Source: Hydrogenophaga crocea
GTDB lineage: Bacteria > Pseudomonadota > Gammaproteobacteria > Burkholderiales > Burkholderiaceae_C
Direction: 5' to 3'
NCBI RefSeq assembly: GCF_011388215.1
Contig: NZ_CP049989.1
Location: 3,938,501-4,002,500, forward strand
Length of the DNA: 64,000 nucleotides
How positions within the stretch are numbered: the first letter of the stretch is position 1; each line of letters starts with the position of its first letter. The notes beneath the pieces were generated by a model that was not told where the DNA came from, did no database searches, and was given only the letters and a program-made list of their open reading frames with translations. This document shows positions 36,166 to 46,557 of this stretch, piece after piece. A program made the position numbers and the translations under genes.

Positions 36166-38225
36166 GCCTGCGCCTTCTGCGTGTCGCTCGCGGCCTTGGC
36201 GCGCTGCGCGAATTCCGCGCGCAAGGCCTTGAGCTTCTCGCGCGGGTCTTCCTTCACGGTCTCCTTGTCGAGCGCCATCTCGGCGATGAAGCGGCTCGCG
36301 GCGCCGGGCACGCTCTCGCGGCCCTTCTTGCGGCGCTTGAGCCAGCTCACCGCGAGCGTGCGCTGGGCGCGCGTGATGCCCACGTACATCAGCCGGCGCT
36401 CTTCCTGGATGCGCTGCTGCTGCACTTCGCCGGGCAGCTCGTCGTCGTCGACCTTGAACGGCAGCAGGCCTTCGTTGACCCCCACCAGCACCACGTGCGG
36501 CCACTCCAGGCCCTTGGACGCGTGCAGCGTGGACAGCGTGACCACGTTCTGGTCCTGCTCGCGCTCGGACAGCGTGGAAATCAGCGCGATGGTCTGCACC
36601 ACCTCGAGCAGGGTCTTGCGCTCGGTTTCGGTGCTGGTGCCGGCCGCGTCCTCGATCTGCCCGCCGCAGCGGCCCGCGACCCAGTCGCAGAACTCCATCA
36701 CGTTGGTCCAGCGCGCCGCGGCCACCTTCTCGTTGTCCTCGTTGTCGTAGAGGTGCTGCTCGTAGCCGATGTCCTTGAGCCATTCGTTGAGGAAGGCGCG
36801 CGCGGCCTCGTGGCCCACCGTGTGGCGGGCGCGGTACTCGAGCTCGTTCACCTGGCGGCCGAACTCGTGCAGCGCGCCGATGGCGCGGTTGGACACCGCA
36901 CTGGGCAGCGAGTGCGAGAACAGCGCCTCGAACAGGCTGAGCTTGTACTGCGTGGCGAAGCCCCCGAGCTGCTGCAGCGTGGTGTGGCCGATGCCGCGCT
37001 TGGGCGTGGTGGCCGAGCGCAGGAAGGCCGGGTCGTCGTCGTTGTTGACCAGCAGCCGCAGCCAGGCGCAGAGGTCGCGGATCTCGGCCTTGTCGAAAAA
37101 GCTCTGGCCGCCCGACACCTTGTAGGGGATCTGCGCGCGGCGCAGCGATTGTTCGAAGGCGCGCGCCTGGTGGTTGGCGCGGTAGAGGATGGCGAAGTCG
37201 CGCCACTCCTTGTGCGCCGAGTTCGCGCGCAGGCTCTGGATGCGTGCCACCGCGCGCTCGGCCTCGTGCTCTTCGTTGTCGCAGTCCACCACGCGCACCG
37301 GCTCGCCTTCGCCGAGCTCGCTCCACAGCGTCTTGGGAAACAGCTTGGGGTTGGGGCCGATGACGTTGTTGGCCGCGCGCAGGATCGCGCTGGTGGAGCG
37401 GTAGTTCTGCTCGAGCTTGATGACCTTGAGCTGCGGGTAGTCCTGGGGCAGCCGCTTGAGGTTGTCGAGCGTGGCGCCGCGCCAGCCGTAGATCGACTGG
37501 TCGTCGTCGCCCACCGCGGTGAAGCGCGCGCGCTCGCCCACCAGCAGCTTGAGCAGTTCGTACTGCGTGGCGTTGGTGTCCTGGTATTCGTCGACCAGCA
37601 CATGGCCCATCTTCTGCTGCCAGCGCTCGCGCACCGCGTCGTGCTCGCGCAGCAGCTTGAGCGGCAGCGCGATCAGGTCGTCGAAGTCCACCGCCTGGTA
37701 GGCCACCAGGCGCTCTTCGTAGCGCTGCATGATGAGCGCGGTGCTGCGCTCGGCCTCGTCGCGTGCCTGCGCGAGCGCGGCCGCGCCGTTGAGTCCCGCG
37801 CTCTTCCAGGCGCTGATGGTCCACTGCCACTGGCGCGCGGTGGCCGCGTCGGTGGTGCTGCCGCAGTCTTTGAGCAGGCTGGTGATGTCGTCGGTGTCGA
37901 GGATGCTGAACTGCGGCTTCAGGCCCAGGGCCGCGCCGTCCTCGCGCAGCAGCCGCACGCCCAGCGCGTGGAAGGTGCAGATCAGCACCTTGCGCGCGTC
38001 GCGACCCACCAGGTGGCCCGCGCGCTCGCGCATCTCGGCCGCCGCCTTGTTGGTGAAGGTGATGGCCGCGATGCGGTTGGCCTCGAGACCGGCCTGGATC
38101 AGGCGCGCGATCTTGTGCGTGATCACGCGCGTCTTGCCCGAGCCCGCGCCCGCCAGCACCAGGCAGGGGCCGCCCAGGTGGTTCACGGCTTCGAGCTGGG
38201 CGAGGTTCAGACCGGCGGACGACAT
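36162..38225 (-). CDS. rep: ATP-dependent DNA helicase Rep (UvrD/Rep family)
   Basis: Predicted 687 aa superfamily-1A 3'-5' helicase. Motif I is LVLAGAGSGKTRVI, motif Ia TFTNKAAAEM, motif II VDEYQDTN, motif III GDDDQSIYGWRGA, motif IV EQNYRS, motif V TLHASKGLEWPHVVL and motif VI EERRLMYVGITRAQ. The N terminus LNLAQLEAV and the overall length fit Rep better than UvrD. Rep clears proteins ahead of replication forks. Start at 38225 (MSSAGLNL) is preferred to an in-frame ATG at 38315. Divergent from the AEC transporter. Confidence 0.92.
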   Translation of the reverse strand: MSSAGLNLAQLEAVNHLGGPCLVLAGAGSGKTRVITHKIARLIQAGLEANRIAAITFTNKAAAEMRERAGHLVGRDARKVLICTFHALGVRLLREDGAALGLKPQFSILDTDDITSLLKDCGSTTDAATARQWQWTISAWKSAGLNGAAALAQARDEAERSTALIMQRYEERLVAYQAVDFDDLIALPLKLLREHDAVRERWQQKMGHVLVDEYQDTNATQYELLKLLVGERARFTAVGDDDQSIYGWRGATLDNLKRLPQDYPQLKVIKLEQNYRSTSAILRAANNVIGPNPKLFPKTLWSELGEGEPVRVVDCDNEEHEAERAVARIQSLRANSAHKEWRDFAILYRANHQARAFEQSLRRAQIPYKVSGGQSFFDKAEIRDLCAWLRLLVNNDDDPAFLRSATTPKRGIGHTTLQQLGGFATQYKLSLFEALFSHSLPSAVSNRAIGALHEFGRQVNELEYRARHTVGHEAARAFLNEWLKDIGYEQHLYDNEDNEKVAAARWTNVMEFCDWVAGRCGGQIEDAAGTSTETERKTLLEVVQTIALISTLSEREQDQNVVTLSTLHASKGLEWPHVVLVGVNEGLLPFKVDDDELPGEVQQQRIQEERRLMYVGITRAQRTLAVSWLKRRKKGRESVPGAASRFIAEMALDKETVKEDPREKLKALRAEFAQRAKAASDTQKAQA

Positions 38226-38316
38226 GGAAGGCGGCGGGGCAAAGCCCGGGATCATAGCGAGCGGGTGTGTCGCCCAGGGCTCAGGCCGGCTGGTGCGGTG
38301 ACCTCGGGCTGACACA

Positions 38317-39288
38317 ATGCCGCCCGTGCTGCAGGTCCTGCTGGTTACCTTTCCGTTCTTCGCGCTCGTGCTCGCCGGTTACGTGGCGGCGCGCCGGCGC
38401 ATGCTGCCGCTCGAGGCCATTCCCGGCCTCAACGGCTTCGTGCTGTTCTTCGCGCTGCCCTGCATGCTGTTCCGCATGGGCTCGACGACGCCGATCGCGC
38501 AACTGCTCGACGCGCGCGTGATCGCGGTCTACCTGCTGTGCGGTCTGCTCATCGTGGCCTTCACCATCGCCATCTCGCTCAACCGGCGCATCCGCTGGAA
38601 CGACGCTTCGCTGGGCGCGCTGGTGGCGGCCTTCCCCAACTCGGGATTCATGGGCGTGCCCCTGATCGTGGCCTTGCTGGGCCCGGTCGCGGGCGGCACG
38701 GTGATCCTCACCATGGTGGTCGACATGGTGGTCACCACCTCGCTGTGCATCGCGCTCTCGCGCCTGGACGGCGCGGGTGGCGAAGGGCGCGCGGCCGTGT
38801 TCGCGGCCGGCCGCAAGGCCTTGCGCGGCGTGCTCACCAACCCCATGCCCTGGGCCATCACGCTCGGCGGCGTGGCCTCGGCCTGGGCATTCCGCCTGCC
38901 GGGGCCGGTCGAAAAAACGGTCTGGCTGCTCGCTGACGCGGCCTCGCCCGTGGCGCTGTTCACCATCGGCGCGGTGCTCGCGCGCGCGCAGATGACGGCC
39001 AACCACCCCATGCCCTTGTCCGACTACCTGCCGGTGTCGGTGATCAAGCTGGTGGTGCACCCGCTGCTGGTGCTGGTCGTGGGCCTGCTCGCGCAGCGGC
39101 TCGGCCTGGGCCTGTCCGAGACCGCGCTCACGGTGATGGTGCTCACGGCGGCCTTGCCCGCCGCGAGCAACGTGTCCTTGCTGGCCGAGCGCTTCGGCGC
39201 CGACAACGGGCGCATCGCGCGCATCATCCTGGTCACCACCGCGGCGGCCTTTCTCACGTTCTCGGCCGCCGTCACCTGGCTGACTTGA
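38317..39288 (+). CDS. AEC (auxin efflux carrier) family transporter
   Basis: Predicted 323 aa with about ten membrane helices in two five-helix halves (VLQVLLVTFPFFALVLAGYV ... ALLGPVAGGTVILTMVVDM; IKLVVHPLLVLVVGLLAQRL ... TLTVMVLTAALPAASN-like). The AAFPNSGFMGVPL and TAALPAASNVSLLAERFG motifs are typical. AEC members export or import organic anions such as malonate or malate; the substrate here is unknown. It lies between rep (divergent) and katG. Confidence 0.88.
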   Translation: MPPVLQVLLVTFPFFALVLAGYVAARRRMLPLEAIPGLNGFVLFFALPCMLFRMGSTTPIAQLLDARVIAVYLLCGLLIVAFTIAISLNRRIRWNDASLGALVAAFPNSGFMGVPLIVALLGPVAGGTVILTMVVDMVVTTSLCIALSRLDGAGGEGRAAVFAAGRKALRGVLTNPMPWAITLGGVASAWAFRLPGPVEKTVWLLADAASPVALFTIGAVLARAQMTANHPMPLSDYLPVSVIKLVVHPLLVLVVGLLAQRLGLGLSETALTVMVLTAALPAASNVSLLAERFGADNGRIARIILVTTAAAFLTFSAAVTWLT

Positions 39289-41583
<2,295 letters not shown>

Positions 41584-41607
41584 GCGCCGACCGGCTCCGG
41601 CTTTTGG

Positions 41608-41648
41608 AAACCCCGCGTGGCCCCGGCCCGCGGGGTTTCTGCTTTTGG
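41608..41648 (+). terminator. Rho-independent terminator after katG
   Basis: AAACCCCGCG (41608-41617) and CGCGGGGTTT (41629-41638) form a perfect 10-bp stem with an 11-base loop, followed by CTGCTTTTGG, a broken T-run. Confidence 0.85.
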
Positions 41649-41750
41649 CCTACCGGCGGTGGTCGGTGCCGTCACGAAAGGCTTAAGTTGTAACATGTAA
41701 CTGTCGATGGAAAGACATTCGGGTGGATCCACCACCGCCAGGGAGAGAAC

Positions 41751-41825
41751 ATGATCGTTGCGCCTGAGCCTGCCGGCGAAGACCGTCGGCCCCGGGCGTT
41801 CGTGCGGCCGGAGGACGTTGCATGA
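41751..41825 (+). CDS. Short upstream ORF coupled to the receiver-like gene
   Basis: 24 codons beginning MIVAPEPAGEDRRP and ending RPEDVA. It has a much better ribosome site (AGGGAGAGAAC) than the gene it precedes, and its TGA overlaps the next ATG (ATGA at 41822-41825). It has no signal peptide or known domain. It may be a leader peptide that loads ribosomes for the receiver-like gene, or simply a different reading of the 5' untranslated region. A direct repeat TGTAAC-A-TGTAAC lies upstream at 41689-41701. Confidence 0.4.
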   Translation: MIVAPEPAGEDRRPRAFVRPEDVA

Positions 41826-42271
41826 ACGGGGTGAGTCTGCAGGTGATGCCGCCGCAGCTGCTGTTGGTGGAGCCCGACAACCTGGTGCGCAACACCGTGG
41901 CCGGCGTCTGCCGCGAGCTCGAACTCGCGCAGGTGCACCAGGCGGCCAGCTTGTCGGTGGGGGTGCAGATGCTGCAGGCGCAGGCGATGGACCTGCTGCT
42001 GCTGTCGCTGTCCGAGGCGGATGCCGCGATCGACCTGATCGCGCGCCTGCGCGCCGGCGGTTTCTCGAGCGCGCCCGACGCGCCCGTGGCGGTGATGGCC
42101 GTGGCGACCGATGCGACCACGGTGCAGCGCCTGAAGGCGCTCAAGATTCGCCGCCTGCTGTTGCAGCCCTTCAAGATCCACGACGTGGTGCACACCGTCG
42201 AGGCGCTGTGCGCGCACGTGGTGCCGCCCGCGTCCGCTCAGACGCTCAGCGGGTCCACGTCCACCGCGTAG
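41822..42271 (+). CDS. Degenerate receiver-domain (pseudo-response-regulator) protein
   Basis: Predicted 149 aa, a stand-alone CheY-like fold: LLLVEPDNLVRNTVAGVC for strand 1/helix 1, MDLLLLSLSEAD for strand 3, APVAVMAVATDATTV for strand 4, RRLLLQPFKIHDVVHTVEAL for strand 5/helix 5. The phospho-acceptor Asp is replaced by Ser62 and the invariant Lys before Pro by Gln115; the acidic pocket is E17/D19. Phosphotransfer is therefore unlikely. No kinase is adjacent. Its 3' end overlaps the convergent priA by 34 bases. The receiver assignment is from pattern only. Confidence 0.72.
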   Translation: MNGVSLQVMPPQLLLVEPDNLVRNTVAGVCRELELAQVHQAASLSVGVQMLQAQAMDLLLLSLSEADAAIDLIARLRAGGFSSAPDAPVAVMAVATDATTVQRLKALKIRRLLLQPFKIHDVVHTVEALCAHVVPPASAQTLSGSTSTA

Positions 42272-44310
42272 CGGATCAGGCCGCGCGCCTCGGGCGCGCT
42301 GCGCGCCTGCAGCAGCAGCGGCTGCCACGCGGTGAGGAAGCGCTGCAGCGCCGCGCGCGAATCGCTTTCCACCAGCAGCTGCGCGCGCTCCACGTTGGCC
42401 ACGCGCTGGATGGTCAGCGGCACCGCGGGGTAGAGCGTCACCGCTTCGCGCTGGGGCAGCGCTTGTGCCGCGCGCGACGCGGCCTTGAGGAAACCCTGCG
42501 CGGCCTCCTGGGTGCGCGCGTCGGCGCGCAGCAGCGCCTGGTGCGCGAACGGCGGCATGGCCGCGGCCTGGCGGTCGGCGAGTTCGGCCTTGGCAAAGCC
42601 CGGGTGGTCGTGCGCGCGCAGGTGCGCGAACAGCTTGTGTTCGGGGTGCCAGGTCTGAACCCAGAGCTCGCTCGCCGCGCTGTGGGCCGCGTCGCGGCCG
42701 GCACGGCCCGCGGCCTGCAGCAGCAGCGCGAACAGGCGCTCGGGCGCGCGGTGGTCGCTGGCGAACAGCGAGGCGTCGGCGTTGATCGCGGCCACCAGCG
42801 TGATGCGGCGGAAATCGTGGCCCTTGGCGATCATCTGCGTGCCCACGAGCACGTCGACCTCGCCGGCGTGCAGCGCCGCGAGCTGGGCTTCGAGGCTGCC
42901 TTTGGCCTTGGTGGTGTCGGCGTCCATGCGCGCCACGCGCGCGGGCCCGCCATCGGGGCGGCGCGCCTCGGCGAGCAGGCGCGCGAGCTGTTCTTCCACC
43001 TGCTCGGTGCCGCGGCCGATGGGCTCGATGTCGAGGTTGCCGCAGTCGGGGCAGGCGCGCGGCACGCGCTGCGTGAAGCCGCAGTGGTGGCAGCGCAGCG
43101 TGCGGTCGAGCTTGTGGAACACGCGGTAGGCGCTGCAGTGCGGGCAGCCGCTTTTCCAGCCGCAGGCGTGGCAGGCGAGCACCGGCGCGTAGCCGCGGCG
43201 GTTGATCAGCACCAGGCACTGCTCGCCGCGCGCCACGCGCTCGGCCATGGCCGCGAGCAGGGGCGGAGCGATCAGTGCGCCCTTGGGCTGGTGGTTCATG
43301 TCGACCAGGCGCAGGCGCGGCAGCGCGCCGCCGCCGATGCGCGAGGGCATGTCCAGTCGCCGGTAGCGGCCCTGCTCGCTCGCGTGCCAGCTCTCCAGCG
43401 AGGGCGTGGCCGAGCCCAGCACCACGCGCGCGCCGGCGACCCTGGCGCGGTAGATGGCGAGGTCGCGCGCCGAGTAGCGCGCGCCGTCCTGGCTCTTGTA
43501 GCTCGGGTCGTGTTCCTCGTCGACCACGATGAGCCGCAGACCCGGCAGGCTGGCGAACACCGCAAGACGCGTGCCCAGCACGATGCGTGCACGCCCGGTG
43601 TGGGCCGCGATCCAGGCCGCCAGGCGCTGGGGCGGCGTCATGCCGCTGTGCAGGCTCACCACCGCGTCGTGGCCGTGCACCGTGGCGAAGCGCGCGCGAA
43701 AGCGCTCTTCGAGTTGCGGGGTGAGGTTGATCTCGGGCACCAGCACCAGCACCTGGGCCGTGGTCTCGCTGGCCAGGGCGTGCGCGCAGGCCTGCAGGTA
43801 GACCTCGGTCTTGCCGCTGCCGGTGGTGCCGAACAGCAGCACCGGGGCGGTCGCGCCGTCGATGGCGGCCAGGGCCCCGGCCTGCTCGGGGCTGAGGGCG
43901 CGTTCGTGGTCGGGAGCGATCTCGGCCGCGGCGGCCTTGGCCGGCCGCTTGAGCCGGCGCGCCAGTTGCTCGGGCGTGAGATCGCGCAGCGGCGGCGGCA
44001 GCGCGGCCAGCGCCACCTCGCCCAGGCCGCGCTGGTAGTAGCGCGCGGCAAAGGCCACCAGTTCGCGCCAGCCGGCGTCCAGCGGCGGCAGGGCGTCGAG
44101 CACCTGGGCCACGTCGCGCGCCTGGCCGGGCGCCAGGCCTTCGGGCGGTGCGTCGTCACAGCGCCACACGATGCCCAGCACCTCGCGCGCGCCCAGGGGC
44201 ACGCGCACCAGCGTGCCGGCCGCCAGCGCCGCGCCGCTGCGGTAACTCAGCAGGTCGCCCACCCCGCTGTGCGCCGGGGTGGCCACGACGACGGCGGGCC
44301 AGTGGTACAT
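42238..44310 (-). CDS. priA: Primosomal protein N' (replication restart helicase PriA)
   Basis: Predicted 690 aa. The N-terminal 3'-DNA-binding domain (VVVATPAHSGVGDLLSYR ...) is followed by the helicase core with LLFGTTGSGKTEVYL (Walker A), VVDEEHDPSYKSQDG and VLGSATPSLESW, the zinc cluster CHACGWKSGCPHC ... CHHCG ... CPDCG, and motif VI QAAGRAGRD. PriA reloads the replisome at stalled forks. Start at 44310 (MYHWPAVVVATPA) fits the family. Upstream lies the AT-richer intergenic region with DnaA-box-like sequences. Confidence 0.95.
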   Translation of the reverse strand: MYHWPAVVVATPAHSGVGDLLSYRSGAALAAGTLVRVPLGAREVLGIVWRCDDAPPEGLAPGQARDVAQVLDALPPLDAGWRELVAFAARYYQRGLGEVALAALPPPLRDLTPEQLARRLKRPAKAAAAEIAPDHERALSPEQAGALAAIDGATAPVLLFGTTGSGKTEVYLQACAHALASETTAQVLVLVPEINLTPQLEERFRARFATVHGHDAVVSLHSGMTPPQRLAAWIAAHTGRARIVLGTRLAVFASLPGLRLIVVDEEHDPSYKSQDGARYSARDLAIYRARVAGARVVLGSATPSLESWHASEQGRYRRLDMPSRIGGGALPRLRLVDMNHQPKGALIAPPLLAAMAERVARGEQCLVLINRRGYAPVLACHACGWKSGCPHCSAYRVFHKLDRTLRCHHCGFTQRVPRACPDCGNLDIEPIGRGTEQVEEQLARLLAEARRPDGGPARVARMDADTTKAKGSLEAQLAALHAGEVDVLVGTQMIAKGHDFRRITLVAAINADASLFASDHRAPERLFALLLQAAGRAGRDAAHSAASELWVQTWHPEHKLFAHLRAHDHPGFAKAELADRQAAAMPPFAHQALLRADARTQEAAQGFLKAASRAAQALPQREAVTLYPAVPLTIQRVANVERAQLLVESDSRAALQRFLTAWQPLLLQARSAPEARGLIRYAVDVDPLSV

Positions 44311-44714
44311 GTTTATGCGAAGTTCCTCACGTTCGTCGGCGAAATCGGCGCTAAGTGCTTGATGTCAAAGGGCTGACGGACATATCCAGAGCTTCTGTGG
44401 ATAACTTTGTTGATAGTTGGCTTTCCTGTTCCCCCGGCCCTTGAAAATCAAGGCCTTGCTTAATTTGCTCAGAAAACAGGCAATCCACAAAGCCTATATG
44501 AATCAAGCACTTGCGCAACTGTTCAGGGGAGAAGCTGGGCCTGGTCGCGGCCCGGGAGGGATGGCGCACCGCAGCACAAATTTTGTGCATAACTGGCGCT
44601 TGTCAAGTGCGTTTTCCGCCGGTTTTTGTGCTATGGCCGCATGAGTGACGACCGTGTGACAGGGGCCGGCCGTCCATCGCGCTGCGGATTCCGCAGCGCG
44701 CAGCCCTCAGACCA
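44311..44714. other. priA-hemE intergenic region with DnaA-box-like sequences
   Basis: A 404-base gap, visibly richer in A+T than its surroundings. It contains TGTGGATAA (44396-44404), a perfect DnaA box in reverse (TTATCCACA); TGTGCATAA (44584-44592), which matches the relaxed box TTATGCACA; and CAATCCACA (44481-44489) with two mismatches. A dyad GCACAAA/TTTGTGC (44574-44588) overlaps the second box. CGCGCTGCGG/CCGCAGCGCG (44678-44700, 3-base loop) is a strong hairpin at the hemE 3' end. Short ORFs on both strands look spurious. The priA promoter must lie in the left part. No dnaA or dnaN is nearby. Confidence 0.6.
44678..44700 (-). terminator. Hairpin downstream of hemE
   Basis: A perfect 10-bp stem, CGCGCTGCGG/CCGCAGCGCG, with a 3-base loop, 14 bases after the hemE stop on the minus strand. 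No U-run follows in the minus direction, so termination may need Rho, or the stem may protect the 3' end. Confidence 0.5.
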
Positions 44715-45818
44715 CTAGGCCGGCTGGCGCAGGCGCCGCGAATGCGCATGCACCGCCTCGACCAGCGCGGTGACGTGCTCGGGCGGGGTGTGCTGGCTGA
44801 TGCCGTGGCCCAGGTTGAACACGTGCGTGGGGCCGGTGCCCGGGCCCGTGTGCGGTCGGCCGAAGCTCTCGAGCACCTTGACCACCTCGGCCTCGATCGC
44901 CGCGGGCGGGGCGAACAGCACGTTGGGGTCGATGTTGCCCTGCAGGGCCTTGGCGTTCGGGCCTTCGCCCACCAGGGCGCGCGCGCGGGCCAGCGAGATG
45001 GTCCAGTCCAGGCCCAGCACGTCGCAGTCGAGCGGCTTCATCTCGTCGAGCCAGAGCCCGCCGCCCTTGGTGAACACGATGCGCGGGATGCGCGCGCCCG
45101 CGTGTTCGCGCTTCAGTTGCGAGAGCACGCGCGCGGTGTAGGCGAGGCTGAAGGCCTGGAACGCGCCGTCGGCGAGCACGCCGCCCCAGCTGTCGAACAC
45201 CATCACGGCCTGCGCGCCGGCCTCGATCTGCGCGTTGAGGTAGGCCGCCACCGCGTCGGCGTTGACCGCGAGGATGCGGTGCATCAGGTCCGGACGCGCG
45301 TACATCAGCGACTTCACGTGGCGGTAGTCGTCCGAGCCGCCGCCTTCCACCATGTAGCAGGCCAGGGTCCAGGGGCTGCCCGAGAAGCCGATCAGGGGCA
45401 CCCGGCCGTTCAGGGCCTTGCGGATCGAGGTGACGGCGTCGAACACGTAGCGCAGCTTCTCGAGGTCGGGCGCGGCCAGCGCGGCCACGTCGGCCTCGGT
45501 GCGCACGGTCTTCTCGAACTTCGGGCCCTCGCCGAGTGCGAACGACAGGCCCAGGCCCATGGCGTCGGGCACGGTGAGAATGTCGGAGAACAGGATGGCG
45601 GCGTCGAGCGGGTAGCGATCGAGCGGCTGCAGCGTGACCTCGGTCGCGTAGTCGACGTTGGTGGCCAGCCCCATGAAGCTGCCGGCCTTGGCGCGCGTGG
45701 CGCGGTATTCGGGCAGGTAGCGGCCGGCCTGACGCATGAGCCACACGGGCGTGTGGTCGGTGGCCTGGCGCAGGCAGGCGCGCAGGAAGCTGTCGTTCTT
45801 CAGGGGGGCAAAGGACAT
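44715..45818 (-). CDS. hemE: Uroporphyrinogen decarboxylase
   Basis: Predicted 367 aa. It removes four carboxyl groups from uroporphyrinogen III to give coproporphyrinogen III in haem synthesis. The [20 protein letters not shown] signature, the [17 protein letters not shown] loop with the catalytic Asp, [24 protein letters not shown] and GNIDPNVLF are all present. Start at 45818 ([12 protein letters not shown]) fits the family; an upstream in-frame ATG at 45842 is less likely. It is followed by priA on the same strand after the DnaA-box region. Confidence 0.96.
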   Translation of the reverse strand: MSFAPLKNDSFLRACLRQATDHTPVWLMRQAGRYLPEYRATRAKAGSFMGLATNVDYATEVTLQPLDRYPLDAAILFSDILTVPDAMGLGLSFALGEGPKFEKTVRTEADVAALAAPDLEKLRYVFDAVTSIRKALNGRVPLIGFSGSPWTLACYMVEGGGSDDYRHVKSLMYARPDLMHRILAVNADAVAAYLNAQIEAGAQAVMVFDSWGGVLADGAFQAFSLAYTARVLSQLKREHAGARIPRIVFTKGGGLWLDEMKPLDCDVLGLDWTISLARARALVGEGPNAKALQGNIDPNVLFAPPAAIEAEVVKVLESFGRPHTGPGTGPTHVFNLGHGISQHTPPEHVTALVEAVHAHSRRLRQPA

Positions 45819-45899
45819 GGGTCGCGCGGGCGCCTGGGGCACCGGGGAGTATCGGCCGGACGATTATCCATGCGCCCCCCGGCGTGCGCCGGGCGCGGC

Positions 45900-46520
45900 T
45901 CAGGCCGCGCCGCCCTTGAGCTTGAGCGAGCAGCCGTAGGGGCGGCTGGTGGTCACCGAGATCGGCTTGCCGGCCGCGATCTCGTTCAAGGCCTGGCGGA
46001 TGTAGGGCGTGGCCTGGGCGATGTCTTCCACCCGCGCCGAGGCGATGCTGTCGATGCCGCCCGCGTAGGCGAGGCGGCCCTGCGGATCGACGATGTACAG
46101 GTGCGGCGTCACGCGCGCGGCGTAGGCGCGCGCCACCGTGCCTTCTTCGTCCATCAGCGTGGCGGTGGGCGCGGCCTGCTTCTCGCCCATCCAGCGCGCG
46201 AGCTGCGGCGGGCTCAGGTAGTCGGCGCTCGCGTCCTCGGTGGAGTTGATGGCCAGCCACACCACGCCGCGGGCCGCGGCCTCTTTCTGCAGCGCCTGCA
46301 TGTTGCCCTGGTAGTGCTTGCGCACGAAGGGGCAACCCGGGTTGGTCCATTCGAGCACCACGTGCTTGCCGCGGAAGTCCGACAGGCGCACGGTCTTGCC
46401 CCCGGTGTCGGGCAGGCTGAAGTCGGGCGCGCTCTGGCCCACCGCGGCCGCGTGCGCCGCGGGCAGGAAGGACGTGAGCGGCGACAGGGCGCCGAGGGCG
46501 AGCAGGGGACGGCGTTTCAT
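45900..46520 (-). CDS. Periplasmic redoxin / thioredoxin-like protein
   Basis: Predicted 206 aa with a signal peptide (LLALGALSPLTSFLPAAHA). The AhpC/TSA-like redoxin domain starts VGQSAPDFSLPDTGGKTVRLSDF; the expected active-site cysteine is in NPGCPFVRKHYQG, and a second cysteine is near the end (YGCSLK). The cis-Pro region is VTPHLYIVD. It belongs to the PRX-like redoxins often encoded with DsbD/ScsB proteins, and it sits 37 bases downstream of such a gene here, so it is probably reduced by it. The substrate is unknown. Confidence 0.85.
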   Translation of the reverse strand: MKRRPLLALGALSPLTSFLPAAHAAAVGQSAPDFSLPDTGGKTVRLSDFRGKHVVLEWTNPGCPFVRKHYQGNMQALQKEAAARGVVWLAINSTEDASADYLSPPQLARWMGEKQAAPTATLMDEEGTVARAYAARVTPHLYIVDPQGRLAYAGGIDSIASARVEDIAQATPYIRQALNEIAAGKPISVTTSRPYGCSLKLKGGAA

Positions 46521-46557
46521 GGCGGGATCTCCTGGACGGTGGTTGAAAAACGGGGCC

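Noticed and set aside
44351..44644. Two short ORFs of 75 to 79 codons on opposite strands in the priA-hemE gap
   Set aside because: No ribosome site, no domain, and both overlap the DnaA-box-like sequences; chance ORFs are more likely.
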